A stretch of DNA of 8,349 nt from JANYHY01 sp043784605 (GTDB taxonomy: Bacteria; Myxococcota_A; Polyangia; Polyangiales; Polyangiaceae): the NCBI GenBank assembly GCA_043784605.1, contig JAYVYD010000521.1:1-8349 (forward strand), given 5' to 3'. Under the pieces are notes generated by a model. That model was not told the DNA's origin, ran no database searches, and saw only the letters and a program-made list of their open reading frames with translations. The position numbers were made by a program, and so were the translations under genes. Below are positions 1 through 6,317 of this stretch, piece after piece. The number at the start of each line of letters is the position of its first letter. Position 1 is the first letter of the stretch.

Positions 1-40
1 GCAGCTTTGCCAAAAGCAGAGCCACGACCCACTCCCTCAA
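1..40 (-). CDS. possible start of an unidentified exported protein (partial, runs off the window)
   Basis: I do not recognise this gene; only 13 codons are inside the window. Read on the minus strand from a TTG at 40, it begins MREWVVALLLAKL, a short charged start followed by a hydrophobic run, as in the beginning of a signal peptide or membrane anchor. The case for it is a perfect AGGAGG nine bases upstream of that TTG. It lies 88 bases downstream of the HEAT-repeat gene on the same strand and could be co-transcribed with it. A GTG in the same frame a few codons later is an alternative start. Confidence is low because so little sequence is present. Confidence 0.3.
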   Translation of the reverse strand, partial: MREWVVALLLAKL

Positions 41-49
41 TCGCGAACT

Positions 50-55
50 CCTCCT
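50..55 (-). promoter_or_regulatory. Shine-Dalgarno AGGAGG for the partial left-edge gene
   Basis: The plus strand reads CCTCCT, which is AGGAGG on the minus strand. It sits nine bases before a TTG codon at 40 that opens a hydrophobic reading frame. It is the main reason to suspect a gene running off the left edge. Confidence 0.35.
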
Positions 56-128
56 AGGATTCACGACCAAGCTGTCTCAAACGCGTTGACACGTTCCGGT
101 TCGAGAATCTCAGTGCCAAGTTCGAGGG

Positions 129-2597
129 CTACTGCGAGCGTCTGCGCAACATGACGTCGCCTGCTGGTGCGCGTGGCTCGAACACGGCGCCTCGGCGGTC
201 GGTCGTGCCCGCGCAGACGAGCGAGTCCGCGAGCATGAGCAAGAACGGGCCGTGCGGGGCCGGAGTGCTCTGTCCGTCCGGCACCACGTAAACGAGCACG
301 GACTGTGTCGTCGTCGGAACGGCCTCGGCCGTGCGGCATCGCTTGCCGACGAGCGCCGAGCGATCGATTGCAGCGCATCGCTCGAGCACACGCACGTCGT
401 CTGCCGTTGGCGCGATGTGCAGCACGCTCGCCGCCGCCAAGCGCACGAGCTCCGAGGAGTCTTCGAGGGCCTTGCGCTCCTTGGTTCCGCCGTCGCAGCG
501 GCTCTTGGCGATCGCGAGACCGGAGAGCGCGTTCGCGCGAACGTCCGCCGGCGCGTGAACGTCGTCCACGACCGAGCAGAGTGACGTCGATGCGAGGCTG
601 GGCTTCTGGAGGCGCGCCGCGATGCGTCCGATCGCGCCGGCTGCATCGATAGCAACGTCGACCGATGGATCACGCACGAAGGGGGCGAGCTTCGACACAG
701 AGGCCGCATCTCCGAGCGTACCGAGAGACCACGCCGCTGCCGCGCGCACCCCGGCGTCCGTGTCGCCGAGCAACGTCATCGCGAGCGGCAGTGCAACGAG
801 AGGAGGCTGTCCGGCGAGCAGAGTCGCGACAGTGCGGCGATCGTCAGCGTCTTGGCTCTTTGCCGCGCGTGTCAGCGTCGACGCAGCCGAAGGCGATTGC
901 ACGAGTCCGAGCGCGACCAAGATGGCGTCACGCTCGGGGCCCACGGACAAGTCGAGCGCCGCGGAGAGCTTTGCCACGGCAGGGTCGCTCGGCTCGCGCG
1001 CGAGGATCCCCGCGAGCGCCGTGAGCACGGCCGCGCGATCGAGCTCCTCGCTAGTGTCCAGCCGCGCCAAGAGAGCGTCGCGCGCCGTGGCGTCTCCGAT
1101 CAGTCCGAGCGCGATCGCGGCTCGAAGACGCAGAGGCGCGTCTGTGTCGGCGAGCAGCTCGATCAACGCCGCGCTCTGCGGTGCCGCGCCCGTGCCGATC
1201 GAGCCGAGCGCATCGACGGCCGCGAGCTTCAGCGCCGCGTCGTGGCTCTTCGTGAGGCTCGCGAGTGTGAAGGCCGCGCGCGGCGCACCCGTTCGACCCA
1301 AGAGGCCAGCGAGCACGGCGCGCTCGTCCGTCGTCAACCGCGCGTCGCGAAGCGCGGCCTCGATCGGCTCGACCGCGCGCCCGTCGGGCTTGGTCGGGTC
1401 GAGGATGATGCCCGCCGCGCGCGCGGCCTCGGCGCGAGTCGTGGGGTTCGGATCGCCGATGAACTCGAGCACGACCGGGAGCGTATCGTTGCCGCCGGCG
1501 AGCGCGAGCGCATGGAGCGCGGGAGCGACAGGCAGCGTGCCTCTGCGCATCGCGGCGACGATCGCGTTGGCCGCCGTCGTCGCGTGGAGCTGACCGAGCA
1601 CCCAGGCCGCGCTCGTCGCGGTCGCCTGGCTTACCGGAGAGCTCAACAGATCGCGCATCGCAGCGATCGCCGCAGGGCCCGCGATCACGAGGGCCTCGCG
1701 CGCGGGCGTCGATTCGAGCGCGCCGCCCGCGTCGTCGCCCGAGCCCAACGTCGACGCAAGCACGCGTACCGCCTCTGGCGTGCCGATGCGTCCCAGCGCG
1801 CCGATCGCCGCCTGTCGGAGCGCGGGGGAGCGATCCGTCGCGAGAGGAGCGATCGCATCCACCGCATCGGCGGCGTGCAAACGGCCTAACGCGGCGAGCG
1901 CGTCCACGCGAACCTCCGGCATGTTGTCGCGCAGCTGGAGCAGCACGGCCTGCGAGGCGCGCGTGTCGCCGAGGTCTCCGAGAGCACGTGCGACTTCGCG
2001 ACGAACGTCGGACACGGAGTCCTGCACCTTGCCCACCAGCGGCACCACGGCGCGTTTGTCTCCGATGCGGGCGAGTGCACGCACGATCGCGATGCGCACG
2101 GGCACGGCCTGATCATCGAGCTTGCCCAGCAACGCGGGGACGGCCTCCGGCGAGCTCGACATGGCGAGGGCCTCCGCCGCGGCGCTGCGCACGAGCGGCT
2201 CGTTGTCTCCGAGAGCGCGTGCGATCTGGGGGACGACGCGGTCGTCGGGCATCGCGCGGGCGACGTCACACGCCTTCTGCCGCAGCCGCGTCTCGCGATC
2301 TCCGAGCCACGGAATCACGGCCTGCGTCGCGTCTCGCACGTTCAAGCGAATGGCCGCATCTGCCGCCGCGATGCGCACCTCGAGATCGGGATCGGTGAGA
2401 GCCTTGAGCACCAACGGAGCCGCGCGCACTTCGCCGAGTGTTGCCAGCTCTACAGCGGCAGCGCGCCTCGTGCCTGGGTCCGTGGAGGAGAGGTTCTTCT
2501 CGATTCGCTCGGGCACGTCCGGCCACGTCAGCGCCTGTGCGGAGCCCGCGAGACCGACCGCAAAAGCCAACGACCAACCGAGTACGACGCGACGCAT
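129..2597 (-). CDS. secreted HEAT-repeat protein (822 aa)
   Basis: A long alpha-solenoid protein, probably a periplasmic or surface scaffold for protein-protein contacts; its partner is unknown. The ATG at 2597 was chosen because it opens a clear Sec signal peptide: MRR, then a hydrophobic stretch, ending in SAQA with cleavage predicted after residue 22. The frame stays open upstream to 2978, but that part lies antisense inside the neighbouring enzyme gene and looks non-coding. Residues about 40-290 hold at least seven consecutive canonical HEAT units of about 31 residues, each with a D-x-x-x-x-VR-x-x-A-x-x-AL-x-x-(L/I)G pattern (for example ALTDPDLEVRIAAADAA and VQDSVSDVRREVARALGDLG). More degenerate units continue to about 745. 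The last ~60 residues look different, with strand-like segments such as SVLVYVVPDG, and may form a small beta domain. It is divergent from the RNA-modification gene. The fold is secure; the function is not assigned. Confidence 0.88.
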   Translation of the reverse strand: MRRVVLGWSLAFAVGLAGSAQALTWPDVPERIEKNLSSTDPGTRRAAAVELATLGEVRAAPLVLKALTDPDLEVRIAAADAAIRLNVRDATQAVIPWLGDRETRLRQKACDVARAMPDDRVVPQIARALGDNEPLVRSAAAEALAMSSSPEAVPALLGKLDDQAVPVRIAIVRALARIGDKRAVVPLVGKVQDSVSDVRREVARALGDLGDTRASQAVLLQLRDNMPEVRVDALAALGRLHAADAVDAIAPLATDRSPALRQAAIGALGRIGTPEAVRVLASTLGSGDDAGGALESTPAREALVIAGPAAIAAMRDLLSSPVSQATATSAAWVLGQLHATTAANAIVAAMRRGTLPVAPALHALALAGGNDTLPVVLEFIGDPNPTTRAEAARAAGIILDPTKPDGRAVEPIEAALRDARLTTDERAVLAGLLGRTGAPRAAFTLASLTKSHDAALKLAAVDALGSIGTGAAPQSAALIELLADTDAPLRLRAAIALGLIGDATARDALLARLDTSEELDRAAVLTALAGILAREPSDPAVAKLSAALDLSVGPERDAILVALGLVQSPSAASTLTRAAKSQDADDRRTVATLLAGQPPLVALPLAMTLLGDTDAGVRAAAAWSLGTLGDAASVSKLAPFVRDPSVDVAIDAAGAIGRIAARLQKPSLASTSLCSVVDDVHAPADVRANALSGLAIAKSRCDGGTKERKALEDSSELVRLAAASVLHIAPTADDVRVLERCAAIDRSALVGKRCRTAEAVPTTTQSVLVYVVPDGQSTPAPHGPFLLMLADSLVCAGTTDRRGAVFEPRAPAGDVMLRRRSQ

Positions 2598-2645
2598 TTC
2601 GCCGTCGAACGTACCACACCGCGGAGTGTGTAGTAATGACGGCTG
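2598..2645. promoter_or_regulatory. divergent intergenic region with a small dyad
   Basis: These 48 bases separate the starts of the HEAT-repeat gene (minus) and the RNA-modification gene (plus), so any promoters between them must overlap or extend into the coding regions. A dyad CACAC-CGCGGA-GTGTG occupies 2615-2630 and could be an operator. No convincing -10/-35 pair is visible for either gene. The plus-strand gene has no clear Shine-Dalgarno; the nearest purine-rich stretch is GCGGAG, about 20 bases before its GTG. Confidence 0.35.
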
Positions 2646-4334
2646 GTGCTCGCGGACAGGCTCTTTCGCAAGTGGGACGACGCGTGGGTCGTTCATGTGG
2701 ACGAGCACCTCGTCGTGATCGACAAGCCCGCGGGAGTCTCGTCTCAGTCCGCGGATCCCGAGCTGCCGGACGACGTCCCTCATCGCGTCGCCTCTTGGCT
2801 CGCGTCGCGCGGCGAGCCCTCGAAGCTCGGCGTTCACCAGCGGCTCGATCGCGAGACGAGCGGCGTCATGGTCTTGTCGCGCACCAAGGAGGCAAGCGCG
2901 GCGCTCGCCAAACAGTTCGAGGGGCGCGACGTCGAGAAGAAGTACGTCGCGTGCGTCGTGGGGTGGACGCGCGCGCAAGCCATCCTCGAGGAGGTGCTCG
3001 CTCCCGGAGACGACGGCCGAATGGTCGTCACCTCACGCAACGATCGGCGGGGCAAGCCCGCCCGAACGCGCGTACGACTGCTGGAGCGCGTCAGCGATCG
3101 CCAGAAGGTCGAGCTCGTACTGGAGACCGGCAGGACACATCAAGCGCGCGTGCAGCTCGCGCACGCCCGCGCGGCCATCGCGGGAGACCCGCTTTACGGC
3201 TCAGTGCACGCGCCGCGCTTGATGCTGCACGCGAGCGCGCTCACGCTCACGCACCCGAGCGGCAAGCGCGTGACGTATCAAGCACCGACACCGCGCGAGC
3301 TGACATCGTTCATGAAAGACGGCGATCGCGGCGAGCGCCTCTACGACGACGCGAGCGCGTTGGACCGCGCGCTCGAGCGAGCCGCGCACGCGCGATTCGG
3401 CCTGTTTGGCTCGAAAGAGGGCGTCCGCCGGACGACCGCGTTCAGACTCGTGAACGAAGACGGAGACGGTCTGCCTGGCCTCGCCGTGGACGTCTACGAC
3501 GAGTGGCTCGTCGCCCAGCTGTACGGAGATCGCCCTTGGCGGCAGCGCGCTCTCGACGCGCTCGGCCGCACGGGAGCGCGTGGCGTCTACTTGAAGGTGC
3601 GACCCAAGCAAGCGAACACGCTCGCGGACACTCGCACCGAGGACCTCGCGCCGAAGCTCCCCGTGATCGGCGAGCCCGCGCCCGATCCGCTGCCGATGCT
3701 GGAGGAGGGAGCCCCGTATCTCGTGAGCCTCGGCGACGGGCTCTCCACCGGCATCTTCCTGGACCAGCGCTCGAATCGACGACGCGTGCGTGGCATGGCA
3801 GAGGGCAAGAGGGTGTTGAACCTGTTCGCGTACACGGCAGGCTTCACCGCGGCCGCGGCGCTGGGTGGCGCGCGCGCGACAGTGACCGTCGATGCATCGA
3901 TGGCGGCGCTCGAGCGGGGCAGGGCGAACCTCGCGCATGCGGGCATCCCGCTCGATCCTAAGAGGCACGCGTTCGTCGCGGACGACGCGTTCGCATGGCT
4001 CGCGCGCGCGGCGAAGAAGGGTGAGCGCTTCGACTTGGTCATCCTCGATCCGCCGAGCTACTCGGTGAGCAAATCTCGTCGCTTCGTCGCAGAGAGTGAC
4101 TACGCGGATCTCGCCGCGCTCGCGCTCTCCGTCATGAACGATCGGGCCGTGCTTTTGGCGTGCACGAACCACCGCGGCATCCGCGCCGCCAAGTTCCGTC
4201 GCCTGATGTTCGACGCGCTTCGAACGGCAGGCCGAGAAGCTTCACAGGTCAAGGATCTACCCCCACCGCACGACTATCCGGCAGCGCTGGGCTTCGAGCC
4301 CCACCTGAAGAGCGTCTGGGTCACCCTGCGCTGA
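2646..4334 (+). CDS. fused RluA-type pseudouridine synthase / RlmI-type SAM methyltransferase (562 aa)
   Basis: A cytoplasmic two-domain RNA-modifying enzyme. Residues about 12-215 are an RluA-family pseudouridine synthase: DEHLVVIDKPAGV, then HQRLDRETSG with the predicted catalytic Asp68, then LETGRTHQARV and GDPLYG. There is no N-terminal S4 domain. Residues about 245-562 match the central and catalytic parts of RlmI-like 23S rRNA m5C methyltransferases: TTAFRLVNEDGDGLPGL, GLSTGIFLDQR at 366-375, the SAM loop LNLFAYTAGFTAAAALGGA at 391-409, acidic D416, and ILDPPSY at 466-472. LLACTNHRG carries Cys506, which aligns from memory with the catalytic Cys of RlmI. The N-terminal PUA domain of RlmI is absent, so the synthase domain takes its place. 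The start is GTG at 2646; an in-frame TAG at 2631 excludes anything much earlier. The domain identities are secure. The RNA and the positions modified cannot be read from the sequence; 23S rRNA is the likeliest substrate. Confidence 0.93.
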   Translation: MLADRLFRKWDDAWVVHVDEHLVVIDKPAGVSSQSADPELPDDVPHRVASWLASRGEPSKLGVHQRLDRETSGVMVLSRTKEASAALAKQFEGRDVEKKYVACVVGWTRAQAILEEVLAPGDDGRMVVTSRNDRRGKPARTRVRLLERVSDRQKVELVLETGRTHQARVQLAHARAAIAGDPLYGSVHAPRLMLHASALTLTHPSGKRVTYQAPTPRELTSFMKDGDRGERLYDDASALDRALERAAHARFGLFGSKEGVRRTTAFRLVNEDGDGLPGLAVDVYDEWLVAQLYGDRPWRQRALDALGRTGARGVYLKVRPKQANTLADTRTEDLAPKLPVIGEPAPDPLPMLEEGAPYLVSLGDGLSTGIFLDQRSNRRRVRGMAEGKRVLNLFAYTAGFTAAAALGGARATVTVDASMAALERGRANLAHAGIPLDPKRHAFVADDAFAWLARAAKKGERFDLVILDPPSYSVSKSRRFVAESDYADLAALALSVMNDRAVLLACTNHRGIRAAKFRRLMFDALRTAGREASQVKDLPPPHDYPAALGFEPHLKSVWVTLR

Positions 4335-4411
4335 TCTCCGGTAAACGTGCCCGTGCCCGATTCCAAAACGCGACTGTAAGGCGAACCAGCCCAGCGCGTT
4401 CAAGCACCATC

Positions 4412-4416
4412 GGAGG
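4412..4416 (+). promoter_or_regulatory. Shine-Dalgarno GGAGG of the 4422 lipoprotein gene
   Basis: GGAGG lies five bases before the ATG at 4422 and fixes that start. It is the clearest ribosome binding site in the window. The 87 bases between the preceding stop and this ATG show no terminator, so read-through from the RNA-modification gene is possible. Confidence 0.75.
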
Positions 4417-4421
4417 CAACG

Positions 4422-5345
4422 ATGGGTACGCGAATCTGGCTGTTTCTAGTGATCTTGTCGATCTTGGTGGGCTGCGGCGGAGGAGGCTCGTTTCCGCAGT
4501 CCAAGTCGAGCACACCGAGTTCGGGCGGCGACTACGCACCTCGTGCGGAGTCGCGTGCGACGACCGCGTCGGCGGACTACTCACCCGCCGCGCCCGTATC
4601 GACTCAAGGGTCGGGCGCGTTCGGCAACTTCCATCCCGAGTCGAACGGAGACGGCGTCGCGCAGAGTCAACCCGAGGTCCGCGATCGGCCCGGTCTCGGG
4701 ACGCAGTGGGGTGAGTCGCGCGAGTCTCGCGTTCACGACGTCACGTTCCTCCGCTCGGACAACGACCGGCCCTTCGCTGTCGCCGCGCTCCACTACAACG
4801 ATCTCGCCGGCGTGCAGCAGCTCGCCGCGTTCCACGACTCGCGCACCGGACACTTCCGCGAGGTCCCGACGGGCGGCGGCGCGATCAGCATCTCGATACG
4901 CGACGCGAACGGCAACCCGCTCGAGGCGCTGAAGACCAGCGACCGCACCTACGTCATCGGCCAAGAGAACGAGCGCTACACCATCGTCATGTCCAACCAC
5001 ACCAATCACCGCTTCGAGGCCGTCGCGACGGTGGACGGGCTCGACGTGGTCAGCGGGCAGCTCGGCAACCTCTCCACTCGCGGCTACGTGCTCGCCCCGT
5101 TCGCCACGCTCGAGATCGACGGCTTTCGCCAGAGCCGCGATGCGGTGGCGGCGTTCCGCTTCTCTCGCGTCTCGGACTCGTATGCCGCGCAGACGAGCGG
5201 CGATCGTAACGTCGGCATCATCGGCGTCGCGTTCTTCTCCGAGCGCGGCGACTCCTTCGAGCCCCTTGACCAGAACGACGTCGAGCGGCGCGACACCGCC
5301 TCTCCGTTCCCCGCCGATCCCCGCTTCGCGCATCCCCCACGCTGA
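4422..5345 (+). CDS. lipoprotein of a recurrent uncharacterised family (307 aa)
   Basis: A predicted lipoprotein of unknown function, anchored in the envelope. A short n-region (MGTR) and a hydrophobic core lead to the lipobox LVGC, giving lipidated Cys18. A glycine run and a low-complexity Ser/Pro/Gly/Ala linker extend to about residue 85. The conserved part runs from RPGLGTQWGE (about 89-98) to about 275. It includes RPFAVAALHYNDLAGV, ENERYTIVMSNHTNHRFEA, TVDGLDVVSGQ, a RGYVLAP-to-LEIDGFR stretch (220-235), AVAAFRFSRVSDSYAA and DRNVGIIGVAFF. From memory, this pattern recurs in hypothetical proteins of many Proteobacteria, with no function I can name. The C-terminal ~30 residues are polar and poorly ordered. 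A GGAGG precedes the start and a hairpin terminator follows the stop, so this gene ends its transcription unit. The lipoprotein call is firm; the role is unknown. Confidence 0.88.
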   Translation: MGTRIWLFLVILSILVGCGGGGSFPQSKSSTPSSGGDYAPRAESRATTASADYSPAAPVSTQGSGAFGNFHPESNGDGVAQSQPEVRDRPGLGTQWGESRESRVHDVTFLRSDNDRPFAVAALHYNDLAGVQQLAAFHDSRTGHFREVPTGGGAISISIRDANGNPLEALKTSDRTYVIGQENERYTIVMSNHTNHRFEAVATVDGLDVVSGQLGNLSTRGYVLAPFATLEIDGFRQSRDAVAAFRFSRVSDSYAAQTSGDRNVGIIGVAFFSERGDSFEPLDQNDVERRDTASPFPADPRFAHPPR

Positions 5346-5367
5346 ATCGGATTTCTCGTGATGACCG

Positions 5368-5404
5368 CGCCCGGCGACTCGAATGTCGTCGGGCGTCTCT
5401 CTTT
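5368..5404 (+). terminator. intrinsic terminator after the 4422 lipoprotein gene
   Basis: The arms CGCCCGGCGAC (5368-5378) and GTCGTCGGGCG (5385-5395) pair over 11 base pairs, with one G-U pair and a six-base loop TCGAAT. A pyrimidine, T-rich tail TCTCTCTTT follows. It begins 22 bases after the stop codon at 5345 and lies directly before the promoter of the next gene. Confidence 0.8.
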
Positions 5405-5409
5405 AGCCG

Positions 5410-5415
5410 TATACT
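5410..5415 (+). promoter_or_regulatory. -10 box TATACT giving a probable leaderless transcript
   Basis: TATACT matches the sigma-70-type consensus TATAAT at five of six positions and stands out in GC-rich DNA. Only six bases separate it from the GTG at 5422, so transcription would begin at or next to the start codon. No Shine-Dalgarno is present, which fits leaderless translation. The position for a -35 box (about 5387-5392) reads CGTCGG, a poor match that lies inside the upstream terminator hairpin. Confidence 0.5.
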
Positions 5416-5421
5416 CCGCAC

Positions 5422-6282
5422 GTGCGCTGCTCATTCTTCGCGTGCGTGCTCCTTGCGTGTGGCGGCGATGACGACGTAGCGAAGCCGCAGACCGACGCGA
5501 GCCTCCCCGACACGAGCCTTCCAGACACCTCGCTGGTGCCCGACACCTCCGACGCGTACGTGGATGCGGGTCCCGAGAAGGTCGTCTGGGCACACACCGC
5601 GAGCAAGCTCTTCCGCTTCGATCCCGACTCTCGCGCGCTCACTCTCGTGGGAACGTTCTCGTGCGCGGCAGACCTCGTGCTCAACATCGCGGTCAACGCC
5701 GATCAGCAGATCTACGGCGTGACGTCGCAAGGTCTCGTCACGATCGACCGCAAGACCGCCGCGTGCTTTCCGATCGCTTCGGGCGTCTATCCACACGCGC
5801 TCGCGTTCGTCCCGAAGGGCACCTTCGACCCCGACAAGGAGACGCTCGTCGGTTACCGCTTCGCGCAGTACGTCCGCATCAACGAGACCACGGGCGAGCA
5901 GACACCCGTCGGGTCGATGAACCCCAACATCACGAATCTGTACTTCTCCGTCTCGGGTGATCTGTTCGCGCTGGGTGACGGCCATTTGTTCGTGACGGTC
6001 ACCAACGGCAGCAAAGGCGACCAGATCGTGGAGGCCAATCCGAAATCGGGAAAGGTCCTCAGCGTCGTCGGAGACACCAACGCGCTCTCGCTCCTGGGCT
6101 TCGCGCAGTGGGCGGGAACCGGCTATGCCTTCGGCGCAGACGGTCATGCGTACGCAGTCGATCTCAAAGACGCCGGACTGTCCCAAGTCTACCCACCGCT
6201 CGATGGCGGCGCAGACGCAGAGATGCTCTCGTTCACGGGCGCAGGCGTCACCACAAGGGCGCCGATCAGCATCGATCCGTGA
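5422..6282 (+). CDS. lipoprotein with beta-propeller-like repeats (286 aa)
   Basis: A predicted lipoprotein of unknown function. GTG at 5422 is the only usable start, because an in-frame TAG sits at 5404 with no other start codon between. The signal peptide is unusually short: MRCSFFACVLLA, then lipidated Cys13 in CGGDDD. An Asp/Pro/Thr/Ser linker with three LPDTS-like units and DAYVDAG reaches about residue 50. The rest alternates strand-forming segments with turn motifs, such as KLFRFDPDSRALTLVGTF, LNIAVNADQQIYGVTSQG and GYAFGADGHAYAVDLKD. This resembles the blades of quinoprotein- or YVTN-type propellers that track a value along a protein surface. No catalytic or metal-binding motif is visible. 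It lies after a terminator and behind its own TATACT box, and converges on the next gene 35 bases downstream. The propeller fold is inferred, not proven. Confidence 0.82.
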   Translation: MRCSFFACVLLACGGDDDVAKPQTDASLPDTSLPDTSLVPDTSDAYVDAGPEKVVWAHTASKLFRFDPDSRALTLVGTFSCAADLVLNIAVNADQQIYGVTSQGLVTIDRKTAACFPIASGVYPHALAFVPKGTFDPDKETLVGYRFAQYVRINETTGEQTPVGSMNPNITNLYFSVSGDLFALGDGHLFVTVTNGSKGDQIVEANPKSGKVLSVVGDTNALSLLGFAQWAGTGYAFGADGHAYAVDLKDAGLSQVYPPLDGGADAEMLSFTGAGVTTRAPISIDP

Positions 6283-6284
6283 CC

Positions 6285-6314
6285 GACTAGCGATTAGCGA
6301 CTAGCGATTAGCGA
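6285..6314. repeat. heptanucleotide tandem repeat, four copies of YTAGCGA
   Basis: Positions 6287-6314 read CTAGCGA, TTAGCGA, CTAGCGA, TTAGCGA without a break. Equivalently, the 14-mer GACTAGCGATTAGC occurs twice in tandem at 6285-6298 and 6299-6312. The repeat fills nearly all of the 35 bases between two convergent stop codons. It does not fold into a convincing hairpin, so it is not an obvious intrinsic terminator. Confidence 0.9.
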
Positions 6315-6317
6315 TCG

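Noticed and set aside
61..131. frameshifted continuation of the HEAT protein ending at 61
   Set aside because: An alternative minus-strand frame reads LAVALELGTEILEPERVNAF and looks protein-like. The annotated frame ends naturally at 129, however, and no homologous tail can be recognised to show that a base is missing.
622..1889. long plus-strand open frames opposite the HEAT gene
   Set aside because: They are Ser/Ala/Arg-rich low-complexity translations of the reverse complement of the HEAT repeats, without a start signal or family resemblance.
2598..2978. 127-residue N-terminal extension of the HEAT-repeat protein
   Set aside because: It lies antisense within the pseudouridine synthase coding region, has no HEAT pattern, and would bury a clean signal peptide in mid-protein. 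The ATG at 2597 is far better.
2438..3961. 507-codon plus-strand open frame overlapping the start of the RNA-modification gene
   Set aside because: It is extremely Arg-rich with no recognisable domain and is out of frame with the well-identified enzyme. It is a typical shadow frame of GC-rich DNA.
3201..4172. 323-codon minus-strand open frame opposite the methyltransferase domain
   Set aside because: It is Arg/Glu-rich antisense sequence with no motif, and the opposite strand is clearly coding.
4335..4421. terminator or promoter between the RNA-modification gene and the following lipoprotein
   Set aside because: No stem with a T-tract and no convincing -10/-35 pair was found; only the GGAGG near the ATG can be supported.
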